From Diabrotica undecimpunctata (Eukaryota > Arthropoda > Insecta > Coleoptera > Chrysomelidae), in NCBI RefSeq assembly GCF_040954645.1, contig NC_092806.1:1302001-1366000 (forward strand): a DNA stretch of 64,000 bases, read 5' to 3'. Below the pieces are notes generated by a model. The model had not been told where the DNA came from, did not search any database, and saw nothing but the letters and a program-made list of their open reading frames with translations. This document shows positions 1 through 12,297 of the stretch, one piece after another. The number at the start of each line of letters is the position of its first letter. Position 1 is the first letter of the stretch. Made by a program: the position numbers and the translations under genes.

Positions 1-437
1 TTTGAGACCATTGACCATTATTTTCCTATTAAGGGTCATTCCTTCCTACGCTGCGATAGGAATTTTGCGGTGATTAAAAGGAAAATTGGAAAAGTAGATC
101 GTATATACACCATGGAAGAATATGGACAGTTGATAAAAACTTTATGTAAAAATAACCGCTTTAATAAGGTATTGGTCAATGCTGAAGACGTAATTGATTA
201 CAAAAGATGGTGGCTAGAGTACTACAATAAACCATGCTATTCGCGGAATCCAGCGACAAAAATATTCCAACGAATCAGAAGGTTCAACTAAAAATAAGCC
301 AATTCATACATTTTCACTACTCATACGAGAACTCAAACTTGGTTGTAGCACACCCTTTTCCACATCCCTGTGGAAAGATTCCGATTAATTATAAGAAGAT
401 TGTTGGTATACAAAATACAGTTATATATCGCATGTAG
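1..437 (+). pseudogene. DUF7869-like transposon-associated protein, 3' fragment
   Basis: The reading frame is open from the first base and enters from outside the window. It starts with a FPIKGHSFLRCDRNF stretch followed by a KRKIGKVDRIYTMEEYGQL-type block, then shifts frame near 235-290 into a second open stretch ending at 437. I recognise this as the C-terminal part of an uncharacterised, highly repeated insect family (DUF7869-like; family name from memory). Its core pattern is an F-P-x-x-G-H-S-F followed by C-D-R-x-F. No molecular function is established that I can name. The frameshift and missing upstream part make it a pseudogene fragment. Two other fragments of the same family lie at about 34990 and 49860. 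Confidence 0.6.
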
Positions 438-1811
438 AAAATATCCAGGTTTATTGTAATTAATTGTTCAACTGACCCACAACGGCCAACAATATACCTG
501 AAGAAGATGAATGGTCACAATTTTCGTTTTTTTTTGTTGTATTAATATTTTTGTACTTTTTAATATAAATTACAATACTATATGTATTTTGTTTCATTAG
601 TTTCATTTATTCTTTATAAAGTTTAGTTTCAGGTGACGCTAAACAATTTATTTGAGAAACCCCATAAGTCAATCAAGTTTGAGCTTGTACAGAGCTTATT
701 CTCAATCTTTTTTTCAAAAAATATTGGAGTGAACAATCAAGAAACATTGTATAAATGGAATTGGGTCCGTTTTTAATGTAGAAATCTTCGTGTTTTCCTC
801 ACACAGTTTGTTTTTCGAATAGCGTTTGATATTATTTGTTTTAAAAAGTTTCTAAAATAGGTTAAATAGAAAAAATAACCAGAACAATTTTCGCCAGGTA
901 AATCCCAGACAATACGAACAGTTATTCAGGATTGTATTCAACCTTCGCCAATTTGATGAAATGGCATCGCAACAAAAGAAAACGAAGAACTATAACATTT
1001 ACTTTTTTATTAGAGTAACTCACCTCGATATTCTTTCTAACGCCTGTCCTACTGGACAGCTGAATTGATTGATTTATGTGAGACTATAAAATAACAGAAA
1101 TTGATATAATAACTGTAACAGTCACTACTAGAAATAAAAAACAGGGGCAAATTAGATTAATCCAGCAACTATATATCGAGTCATTGTATACTTCAAAATA
1201 TAATATCTCTTTGTAAGAAACATACAATTGATATAGGTAGTCCAGAACAAAAATAGTAATAAAAATATTAGCTAATATTTGGTGAATGCGCCAAAACCTA
1301 GTACAGTCTAACGAGTTAACGATATAGTTAGTGTTTATAGCAACAAGATAGACTATGTTTATATTAATAAATTTCACCACCTGCTCAGAACACTATTAGG
1401 GTTTCGCAAGTGTTTTTTTTTTTAAATTAACGGCATCTAAATTAAGGACAAATCCCGTGACTAATGGACCGACGAAAAATATACCTTTAATGTGGATTCG
1501 ATGCGGTCGATCACCTCGTCATATATGAGCGTAATATTGGAATGTTATTACAAAGTTTTGTTATTAAACCTAGATTTGTTTCATATCTAGATCTGCATTT
1601 TTTGCCGCTTTTTCCTAACGGTCTTTTAATTTTGATAAGCGGAGAAATTCTCGTGATACTGGTGATTAGACGTACACAAAAATAATATACGGTGAATTGT
1701 TTGTGTTGTGTAATAGATTAAAGAATTTGGACTTGAATTACAAAGAATTGGGGTAAAAGAAACAAATAAACGACGACACAAAAATCTAAAGAGCTCAGTG
1801 CGTTATAGCTG
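438..1811. other. No recognisable gene; one hydrophobic ORF
   Basis: AT-rich sequence with no family I recognise. A 98-codon minus-strand ORF at 1084-1380 is rich in I, V, L, Y and F and would give several membrane-like segments. It has no motif linking it to the odorant receptors at 26-58 kb, and hydrophobic ORFs arise easily in AT-rich DNA. I do not call it a gene. Confidence 0.4.
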
Positions 1812-2589
1812 TTTAACCCCAGTTTGCCGAAAAAGAGGAAAAATCGAATTAAAAAATATACAGTTTTTTCGATTTTCCGAGAAAACGGTGCATAATTTTT
1901 AGCCACATGTTTAGATTTTTTTAATCAACAAGTCACCCTTAATCGAAATAATTCAAATTTCAAGCAAAATGTACACTTTTAATTTTCACGAACTTTTCAG
2001 CGAATACATACATCCAAGTGCAAATTTTTCTCACGAACAGTCAGATGTAGGAAAATTCTGAGTATGGCAGAAGAACAAGCCGCCTATTTTATGTAGGAAA
2101 TGTCCATTAGTTTGACCCTCGGACCAAAATTGACGCCAATATAGCCCATTAACAAAATTTGATAAAAATCCAACGGTCTACAGTTTTTTCGATTTTCCGG
2201 CAAAACGGTGAATAATTTCTGGCCACGTGTTTAGATTTTTTTAATCAACAAGTCACCCTTAATCGAAATAATTCAAATTTCAGACAAAATATACACTTTT
2301 AATTTTCTCGAAATTTTCAGCGCATACATACATCCCAGTGGAAATTTTTTGCTTACGAACAGTTAGATGTAGGAAAATTCTGAGTATAACAGAAGAACGA
2401 GCGGCCAATTTTATGTAAGAAATGTCCTTTTGCTTGACTTTTGGACCAAAATTGGGCCAATATATTATTAACGATTAACGAAATTTGATAAAAATCCAAC
2501 GATATACAGTTTTTTCGATTTTCCGGCAAAACGGTGCATAATTTCTGGCAACGTGTTTGGATTTTTTTAATCAGCAGGTAACCCTTAAT

Positions 2590-3229
2590 CGAAATAATTT
2601 AAATTTCAAACAAAATATTCACTTTTAATTTTCACGACATTTTCAGCAAATACAGACATCCAAGTGGAAATTTTTCTCACGAACCGTTAGATATAGGAAA
2701 ATTCTGAGTATGGCAAAAGAACGAGCGGCCAATTTTATGTAGGAAATGTCTATTCGCTTGACTCTCGGACGAAAATTGACGCCAATATAGCCTATTAACG
2801 AAATTTGATAAAAATCCAACGGTCTACTGTTTTTTCGATTTTCCGGCAAAACGGTGCATAATTTCTGGCAACGCGTTTAGATCTTTTTCATCAGCAGGTA
2901 ACCGTTAATCGAAATAATTTAAATTTCAAACAAAATATTCACTTTTAATTTTCACGACATTTTCAGCAAATACAGACATCCAAGTGGAAATTTTTCTCAC
3001 GAACCGTTAGATATAGGAAAATTCTGAGTATGGCAAAAGAACGAGCGGCCAATTTTATGTAGGAAATGTCTATTCGCTTGACTCTCGGACGAAAATTGAC
3101 GCCAATATAGCCTATTAACGAAATTTGATAAAAATCCAACGGTCTACTGTTTTTTCGATTTTCCGGCAAAACGGTGCATAATTTCTGGCAACGCGTTTAG
3201 ATCTTTTTCATCAGCAGGTAACCGTTAAT
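2590..3229. repeat. Identical pair of 320-bp satellite units
   Basis: The 320 bases from about 2590-2644 onward are repeated without a difference I can see in the next unit (compare 2644-2963 with 2964-3283, diverging only late). This is the most recent duplication in the array. Other neighbours differ at several positions. Confidence 0.8.
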
Positions 3230-3455
3230 CGAAATAATTTAAATTTCAAACAAAATATTCACTTTTAATTTTCACGACATTTTCAGCAAATACAGACATC
3301 CAAGTGGAAATTTTTCTCACGAACTGTTAGATGTAGGAAAATTCTGAGTATAACAGAAGAACAAGCGGCCAATTTTATGTAAGAAATGTCTATTTGCTTG
3401 AATCTCGGACGAAAATTGACGCCAATATAGCCGATTAACCAAATTTGACAAAAAT

Positions 3456-3473
3456 CCAAGGGTACCCCCTTGG
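3456..3473. repeat. Short palindrome at the start of the long-unit insert
   Basis: CCAAGGGTACCCCCTTGG pairs CCAAGGG with CCCTTGG across a four-base centre. It is repeated in most long units, for example near 4251, 4727, 5523, 6472, 6948 and 8544, and marks the 5' edge of the roughly 156-bp insert that distinguishes long from short units. Confidence 0.75.
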
Positions 3474-3582
3474 GAAATTTTTTCCAAATTTTCCAAAAAA
3501 AAAAATTTCGTTTATTGTTTTGGTACATGCACTTAGTCCAGCTTATTCCAAACATGTGTTTTTTTCTGATCCCTTAACCCCA

Positions 3583-3647
3583 GTTTGCCGGAAAAAAAGA
3601 AAAATCGAATTAAAAAATATACAGTTTTTTCGATTTTCCGGCAAAAC
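3583..3647. repeat. Hairpin at the 3' edge of the long-unit insert
   Basis: GTTTGCCGGAAAA plus AAAAATCGAA on the left can pair with TTCGATTTTCCGGCAAAAC on the right around an AT-rich loop. Short units keep only the right arm, so the hairpin exists only in long units. Representative copy; it recurs in every long unit. Confidence 0.75.
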
Positions 3648-6600
3648 GGTGCATAATTTCTGGCAACGTGTTTGGATTTTTTTAATCAGCAAGTAACCGT
3701 TAATCGAAATAATTGAAATTTCAAACAAAATATTCACTTTTAATTTTCACGAAATTTTCAGCAAATACAGACACCCAAGTGGAAATTTTTCTCACGAACC
3801 GTTAGATATAGGAAAATTCTGAGTATGGCAGAAGAACGAGCGGCCAATTTTATGTAGGAAATGTCTATTCGCTTGACTTTCGGACGAAAATTGACGCCAA
3901 TATAGCCTATTAACGAAATTTGATAAAAATCCAACTGTCTACTGTTTTTTCGATTTTCCGGCAAAACGGTGCATAATTTCTGGCAACGTGTTTGGATTTT
4001 TTTAATCAGCAAGTAACCGTTAATCGAAATAATTTAAAATTTAAACAGAAGATTCACTTTTAATTTTCACGAAATTTTCAGCAAATACAGACACCCAAGT
4101 GGAAATTTTTCTCACGAACCGTTAGATATAGGAAAATTCTGAGTACGGCAAAAGAACGAGCGGCCAATTTTATGTAGGAAATGTCTATTCGCTTGACTCT
4201 CGGACGAAAATTGACGCCAATATAGCCGATTAACCAAATTTGACAAAAATCCAAGGGTACCCCCTTGGGAAATTTTTTCCAAATTTTCAAAAAAAAAAAA
4301 ATTTCGTTTATTGTTTTGGTACATGCACTTATTCCAGCTTATTCCAAACATGTGTTTTTTTCTGATCCCTTAACCCCAGTTTGCCGGAAAAAAAGAAAAA
4401 TCGAATTAAAAAATATACAGTTTTTTCGATTTTCCGGCAAAACGGTGCATAAATTCTGGCAACGTGTTTGGATTTTTTTAATCAGCAAGTAACCGTTAAT
4501 CGAAATAATTTAAAATTTAAACAGAAGATTCACTTTTAATTTTCACGAAATTTTCAGCAAATACAGACACCCAAGTGGAAATTTTTCTCACGAACCGTTA
4601 GATATAGGAAAATTCTGAGTACGGCAAAAGAACGAGCGGCCAATTTTATGTAGGAAATGTCTATTCGCCTGACTCTCGGACGAAAATTGACGCCAATATA
4701 GCCGATTAACCAAATTTGACAAAAATCCAAGGGTACCCCCTTGGGAAATTTTTTCCAAATTTTCCAAAAAAAAAAAATTTCGTTTATTGTTTTGGTACAT
4801 GCACTTATTCCAGCTTATTCCAAACATGTGTTTTTTTCTGATCCCTTAACCCCAGTTTGCCGGAAAAAAAGAAAAATCGAATTAAAAAATATACAGTTTT
4901 TTCGATTTTCCGGCAAAACGGTGCATAAATTCTGGCAACGTGTTTGGATTTTTTTAATCAGCAAGTAACCTTTAATCGAAATAATTTAAAATTTAAACAG
5001 AAGATTCACTTTTAATTTTCACGAAATTTTCAGCAAATACAGACACCCAAGTGGAAATTTTTCTCACGAACCGTTAGATATAGGAAAATTCTGAGTACGG
5101 CAAAAGAACGAGCGGCCAATTTTATGTAGGAAATGTCTATTCGCTTGACTCTCGGACGAAAATTGACGCCAATATAGCCTATTAACGAAATTTGATAAAA
5201 ATCCAACGGTCTACTGTTTTTTCGATTTTCCGGCAAAACGGTGCATAATTTCTGGCAACGTGTTTAGATTTTTTTAATCAGCAAGTAACCCTTAATCGAA
5301 GTAATTCAAACTTTAAACAAAATATTTACTTTTAATTTTCACGAACTTTTCAGCAAATACAGACATCCAAGTTTAAATTTTTCTTACGAACCGTTAGATG
5401 TAGGAAAATTCTGAGTATGGCAGAAGAACAAGCGGCCAATTTTATGTAGGAAATGTCTATTTGCTTGAATCTCGGACGAAAATTGACGCCAATATAGCCG
5501 ATTAACCAAATTTGACAAAAATCCAAGGGTACCCCCTTGGGAAATTTTTTCCAAATTTTCCAAAAAAAAAAAATTTCGTTTATTGTTTTGGTACATGCAC
5601 TTAGTCCAGCTTATTCCAAACATGCGTTTTTTTCTGATTCCTTAACCCCAGTTTGCCAGAAAAGAGGAAAAATCGAATTAAAAAATATACAGTTTTTTCG
5701 ATTTTCCGGCAAAACGGTGCATAATTTCTTGCAACGTGTTTGTATTTTTTTAATTAGCAAGTAACCATTAATCGAAATAATTTAAATTTCAAACAAAATA
5801 TTCACTTTTAATTTTCACGAACTTTTCAGCGAATACATACATCCCAGTGGAAATTTTTCTTTCGAACAGTTAGATGTAGGAAAATTCAGAGTATAACAAA
5901 AGAACGAGCGGCCAATTTTATGTAAGAAATGTCTATTCGCTTGAATCTCGGACGAAAATTGACGCCAATATAGCCGATTAACCAAATTTGACAAAAATCC
6001 AAGGATACCCCCTTGGGAAATTTTTTCCAAATTTTCCAAAAAAAAAATTTCGTTTATCGTTTTGGTACATGCACTAAGTCCAGCCTATTCCAAACATGTG
6101 TTTTTTTCTGATCCCTTAACCCCAGTTTGCCGGAAAAAAAGAAAAATCGAATTAAAAATATACAGTTTTTTCGATTTTCCGGCAAAACGGTGCATATTTT
6201 CTGGCAACGTATTTAGATTTTTTTAATTAGCAAGTAACCGTTAATCGAAATAATTTAAAATTCAAACAAAATATTCACTTTTAATTTTCACGAAATTTTC
6301 AGCAAATACAGACATCCAAGTGGAAATTTTTCGGACGAACCGTTAGATATAGGAAAATTCTGAGTATGGCAGAAGAACAAGCGGCCAATTTTATGTAAGA
6401 AATGCCTATTCGCTTACATCTCGGACGAAAGTTGACGCCAATATAGCCGATTAACCAAATTTGACAAAAATCCAAGGGTACCCCCTTGGGAAATTTTTTC
6501 CAAATTTCCAAAAAAAAAAATTTTGTTTAAGGTTTTGGTACATGAACTTAATCCAGCTTATTCCAAAGATGTGTTTTTTTCTGATCCCTTAACCCCAGTT

Positions 6601-9600
6601 TGCCGGAAAAAAAGAAAAATCAAATTAAAAAATGTACAGTTTTTTCGATTTTCCGGCAAAACGGTGCGTAATTTCTGGCAACGTATTTGTATTTTTTTAA
6701 TCAGCAAGTAACCTTTAATCGAAGTATATCAAATTTTAAACAAAATATTCACTTTTAATTTTTACGAAATTTTCAGCAAATACAGACATTCAAGTGGAAA
6801 TTTTTCTTACGAACCGTTAGATGTAGGAAAATTCTGAGTATGGCAGAAGAACAAGCGGCCAATTTCATGTAGGAAATGCCTATTCGCTTGAAACTCGGAC
6901 AAAAATTGACGCCAATATAGCCGATTAACCAAATTTGACAAAAATCCAAGGGTACCCCCTTGGGAAATTTTTTCCAAATTTTCCAAAAGAAAAAATTTTG
7001 TTTATTGTTTTGGTACATGCACTTGGTCCAGCTTATTCCAAACATGTGTTTTTTCTGATCCCTTAACCCCAGTTTGCCGGAAAAGAGGAAAAATCGAATT
7101 AAAAAATATACAGTTTTTTCGATTTTCCGGCAAAACGGTGCATAATTTCTGGCAACGTGTTTGTATTTTTTTATTCAGCAAGTAACCGTTAATCGAAATA
7201 ACTTAAATTTCAAACAAAATATTCACTTTTAATTTTCACGAACTTTTCAGCGAATACATACATCCCAATGGAAATTTTTCTTACGAACAGTTAGATGTAG
7301 GAAAATTCTGAGTATAACAGAAGAACGAGCGGCCAATTTTATGTAAGAAATATCCTTTCGCTTGACTTTTGAATCAAAATTGGGCCAATATTATTATAAA
7401 CGATTAACGAAATTTGATAAAAATCCAACGGTCTACAGTTTTTTCGATTTTCCGGCAAAACGGTGCATAATTTCTGGCAACGTGTCTGGACTTTTTTAAT
7501 CAGCAAGTAACTCTTAATCGAAGTAATTCAAATTTCAAACAAAATATTCACTTTTAATTTTTACGAAATTTTCAGCAAATACAGACATTCAAGTGGAAAT
7601 TTTTCTCACGAACCGTTAGATGTAGGAAAATTCTGAGTATAGCAGAAGACCAAGCGGCCAATTTTATGTAAGAAATGTCTATTCGTTTGAATCTCGGACG
7701 AAAATTAACACCAATATAGCCGATTAACCAAATTTGACAAAAATCCAAGGGTACCCCCTTAAGAAATTTTTTCCAAATTTTCCAAAAAAAAAATTTCGTT
7801 TATTGTTTTGGTACATGCACTTTGTCCAGCTTATTCCAAACACGTGTTTTTTTCTGATCCCTTAACCCCAGTTTGCCGGAAAAGAAGAAAAATCGAATTA
7901 AAAAATATACAGTTTTTTCGATTTTCCGGCAAAACGGTGCATAATTTCTGGCAACGTGTTTATATTTTTTTAATCAGCAAGTAACCGTTAACCGAAATAA
8001 TTTAAATTTCAAACAAAATATTCACTTTAATTTTCACGAACTTTTCAGCGAATACATACATCCCAGTGGAAATTTTTCTTACGAACAGTTAGATGTAGGA
8101 AAATTCTGAGTATAACAAAAGAACGAGCAGCCAATTTTATGTAAGAAATATCCTTTCGCTTGACTTTTGGACCAAAATTGGGCCAATATGTTATAAACGA
8201 TTAACGAAATTTGATAAAAATCCAACGGTCTACAGTTTTTTCGATTTTCCGGCAAAACGGTGCATAATTTCTGGCAACGTGTTTGGACTTTTTTAATCAG
8301 CAAGTAACCTTTAATAGAAGTAATTCAAATTTAAAACAAAATATTCACTTTTAATTTTTACCAAATTTTCAGCAAATACAGACATCCAAGTGGAAATTTT
8401 TCTCACGAACCGTTAGATGTAGGAAAATTCTGAGTATAGCAGAAGATCAAGCGGCCAATTTTATGTAAGAAATGTCTATTCGCTTGGATCTCGGACGAAA
8501 ATTGACACCAATATAGCCGATTAACCAAATTTGACAAAAATCCAAGGGTACCCCCTTGGGAAATTTTCTCCAAATTTTCCAAAAAAAAAAATTTCGTTTA
8601 TTGTTTTGATACATGCACTTAGTCCAGCTTATTCCAAACATGTGTTTTTTTCTGATCCCTTAACCCCAGTTTGCCGGAAAAAAAGAAAAATCGAATTAAA
8701 AAATACACAGTTTTTTCGATTTTCCGGCAAAATGGTGCATAATTTCTTGCAACGTGTTTGGATTTTTTTAATCAGCAAGTAACCGTTAATCGAAATAATT
8801 TAAAAATTAAACAAAATATTCACTTTTAATTTTCACGAAATTTTCAGCAAATACAGACACCCAAGCGGAAATTTTTCTTACGAACCGTTAGATATAGGAA
8901 AATTCTAAATATGGCAGAAGAATGAGCGGCCAATTTTATGTAGGAAATGTCTATTCACTTGACTCTCGGTCCAAAATTTTCGTAAAATATAACCGATTAA
9001 CGAAATTTGATAAAAATCCAACGATCTACAGTTTTTTCGATTTTCCGGCAAAACGGTGCATAATTTCTGGCAACGTGTTAAAAATTTTTTAATTAGCATG
9101 TAACCCTTAATCGAAATAATTCAAATTTCAAACAAAATATTCACTTTTAATTTTCACGAAATTTTCAGCAAATACAGACATCCAAGTGGAAATTTTTCTC
9201 ACGAACCGTTAAATGAAGGAATATTCTGGGTATGGCAGAAGAACGAGCGGCCAATTTTATGTAGGAAATGTCTATTCGCTTGACTCTCAGACGAAAATTG
9301 ACGCCAATATAGCTTATTAACGGAATTTGATAAAAATCCAACGGTCTAGTTTTTTCGATTTTCCGGCAAAACGGTGCATAATTTCTGGCAACGTGTTTGG
9401 ATTTTTTTAATCAGCAAGTAACCTTTAATCGAAGTAATTCAAATTTTAAACAAAATATTCACTTTTAATTTTTACGAAATTTTCAGCAAATACAGACATC
9501 CAAGTGGAAATTTTTCTCACGAACCGTTACATGTAGGAAAATTCTGAGTATGGCAGAAGAACAAGCGGCCAATTTTATGTAGGAAATGTCTAATTGCTTG

Positions 9601-10844
9601 AATCTCGGACGAAAATTGACGCCAATATAGCCGATTAACCAAATTTGACAAAAATCCAAATATTCCAAAAAAAAAATTTCGTTTATCGTTTTGGTACATG
9701 CACTTAGTCCAGCTTATTCCAAACATGTGTTTTTTTCTGATCCTTTAACCCCAGTTTGCCGGAAAAAAGAAAAATCGAATTAAAAAATATAAAGTTTTTT
9801 CGATTTTCCGGCAAAACGGTGCATAATTTCTGGCAACGTATTTTGATTTTTTTTATAAGCAAGTAACCGTTAATCGAAATAATTTAAAATTCAAACAAAA
9901 TATTTACTTTTAATTTTCACGAAAGTTTCAGCATATACAGACATCCAAGTGGAAATTTTTCTGACGAACCGTTAGATATAGGAAAATTCTGAGTATGGCA
10001 GAAGAACAAGCGGCCAATTTTATGTAGGAAATGTCTATTCGCTTGACTCTCGGACGAAAATTGACGTCAATGTAGCCGATTAACAAAATTTGATAAAAAT
10101 CCAACGATCTACAGTTTTTTCGATTTTCCGGCAAAACTGTGCATAATTTCTGGCAACGCGTTTGGATTTTTTTAATCAGCAAGTAACCCTTAATCGAAGT
10201 AATTCAAATTTTAAACAAAATATTCACTTTTAATTTTTACGAAATTTTCAGAAATACAGACATCCAAGTGGAAATTTTTCTCACGAACCGTTAGATGTAG
10301 GAAAATTCTGAGTATGGCAGAAGAACAAGCGGCCAATTTTATGTAGGACATGTCTATTCGCTTGAATCTCTGACGAAAATTGACGCCAATATAGCCTATT
10401 AACCAAATTTGACAAAAATCCAAGGGTACCCCCTTGGGAAATTTTTTCCAAATTTAAAAAAAAAAAAAAAATTTGTTTAATGTTTTGGTACATGCACTTG
10501 GTCCAGCTAATTCCAAACATGTGTTTTTTTCTGATCCCTTAACCCCAGTTTGCTGGAAAAGGGGAAAAATCAAATTAAAAAATCTACAGTTTTTTCGATT
10601 TTCCGGAAAAACGGTGCAGAATGTTTAGCCGCATGTTTGGATTTGTTTAATCAGGAAGTAACCCTTAATCGAAATAATTCAAAATGGGCGGAGCTAACAC
10701 TTGACGAACAATAACTTTTCAAAATATAGAATAAAAATACGTGAAAAAATGGTAGTTTCCGATATTACTACAGATGCTGGATATTTGTGTAACTTTTGCT
10801 TTGACACTAGCACGACAATTTGGATATAAAATTGACTTAGAATT

Positions 10845-11048
10845 ATGAAAGTAACCCAACCTACTGTACCTCAAAATATCCCAATAATTCTTGCTCCATT
10901 TACATCAACACAGCATCTAATTATTACTGATGCTCAGAGATGTCGTATATGTTTAAATAAAACTATAAAAGTATGCAATAGATGTGAAATTCCATTTCAC
11001 GATAAATGCCTCAAAGATTACCATTTTATCAACTATTTTAGGCCTTAA
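10845..11048 (+). pseudogene. piggyBac-like transposase C-terminal zinc-finger fragment
   Basis: A 67-codon ORF ends in a cysteine/histidine cluster, RCRICLNKTIKVCNRCEIPF then HDKCLKDYHF. The spacing C-x2-C, C-x2-C, then H/C residues matches the C-terminal Cys-rich domain of piggyBac transposases. The catalytic part is absent. The sequence between the satellite end (10684) and this ORF has no transposase similarity that I can see, so this is an orphan tail next to the array. A different fragment of any C-x2-C zinc-binding protein is possible but less likely. Confidence 0.6.
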
Positions 11049-11877
11049 GTAATATAATTAAACTATGCTTTATTGTAAAAAAAAATTAAATGTAGTTTCA
11101 TAAAAATTACTATTTTTATTGATACCACTATGTGCGAACGTGTCGTTAACTACACAACATGTTTTTCGAAAACCAGTTTCTAAAAATTTTTATTAGTAAT
11201 TTTTCAATGCCGTTACTGGTATTTTATTATATTTTTGAGAAAATCATCGAGATATTTTGACAAAAATAGTTGTGGCCAGAAAGGAGTAATAATAAACTAA
11301 TAAATATAAAGAGGATTTAGCAACTACCCACAAGCTATTTGAAGTGATGCGTTATCCAAATTAAAAAAATTGCCAAAGGTTAGTAAACTGAGTAACATCG
11401 TTTTTCGATAGACATCAAATAAAAATAAATAAATCAAACATATCTCTGAATAATATTTATTTTAATTAATAAAAGTGTACGCTTTAATCACACACTTAGT
11501 AATTACAATAATGGCACATCAGACAAATGCTTGCTCTAACTGTTATCTGTTATTTATTGCAGGAATACTGATTTTTACTCTTACAAGTTTACGCTATTTG
11601 TTTTTATAATAGCGTCGATCTGATTGATTAAATTGAACACTCCCGCAGTAGCTGCGCATTAGGAATGAATTTGATGGGGAATATTGCTATTAAACCTGTT
11701 TTAATCAAAACAGTAGCGGATCCTGCAGCGAATTATGTAAAAATTCTTGACAGGTCATTTTGAATAAGTTGTCGATTATATGAAATATAATATTATAGTT
11801 TTTTCAGTCAGTATGTTGGTCAACTGTTGGCGGGCCTGAAAAATCATAAATTTGGGGCATGTATATAATGCATATTC
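11049..11877. other. No recognisable gene
   Basis: AT-rich sequence without an ORF or repeat that I recognise. Confidence 0.5.
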
Positions 11878-11927
11878 GGTGTGGCCCAAAAGTCTGGAAA
11901 GGGCCAAATATCTCGTAAATTGCGAGT

Positions 11928-12075
11928 CATAATTGTATACAATTTGAGGTACACCTATTTTGGGGTACGGAGATTATATATTTGATATTTGCAATGCTGC
12001 CAGATTTGACGTTTCTCTTATATTATTAATAACTTTGGTTTTTCAAATTCATCACCCTGTATATTCAGTTATTAT
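11928..12075 (+). repeat. Left terminal inverted repeat of the mariner-like element (inner part)
   Basis: Roughly 148 bases that reappear inverted at 13807-13955 with scattered substitutions. The left terminus continues outward to about 11878, a part with no preserved partner on the right. Confidence 0.8.
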
Positions 12076-12297
12076 TCCTAGTCAATTCGAGTTTAACCAT
12101 ATGTAGCACTTACGATTTTATGTAGTCTATAAAGTCTTAAATACATAAAACAGTGCAAACTATGTAGATTTTAATAAATTTAAATATTTAAATGTAGATT
12201 GCTGTGATTTTGTCATTTGTTCACCATTTACATTATTAACTAAATCTGACAATAATTGTGTTTCAAAAAGTTCTGCAAGGTAAATTACTTCTTTAAA

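Larger units (their letters stand above)
1812..10684. repeat. Two-size-class satellite array (about 320 and 476 bp units)
   Basis: Using the recurring TTTTCAGC(A/G)AATACA landmark, unit starts fall at about 1998, 2318, 2644, 2964, 3284, 3759, 4079, 4555, 5031, 5351, 5827, 6300, 6774, 7248, 7573, 8046, 8370, 8845, 9167, 9484, 9929 and 10249. Eleven intervals are 317-326 bp (short units). The other eleven are long: nine complete ones of 473-476 bp, one of 445 bp (9484) carrying a deletion of about 30 bp, and the last (10249) cut off by the array end. The extra roughly 156 bp in long units begins at a GGGTACCCCCTTGGG segment, runs through an A-rich tract and ends at GTTTGCCGGAAAA, the left arm of a hairpin. 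Units share one orientation. Both array edges (about 1900 and 10625) carry the same variant, TTAGCC(A/G)CATGTTT, where inner units read CTGGCAACGTGTTT. Minus-strand ORFs of 60-90 codons recur with the unit but look fortuitous. Confidence 0.93.

Noticed and set aside
1084..1380. Hydrophobic 98-codon minus-strand ORF as a chemoreceptor exon
   Set aside because: No receptor motif, no matching splice sites and no companion exons nearby.
2643..10520. Recurring 60-90-codon ORFs on both strands in the satellite array
   Set aside because: They recur because the DNA unit recurs. Frames differ between short and long units, starts and stops vary, and no protein family is recognised.
1812..10684. CRISPR array
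   Set aside because: Units are 320-476 bp with no short repeat/spacer structure, and the context is eukaryotic.
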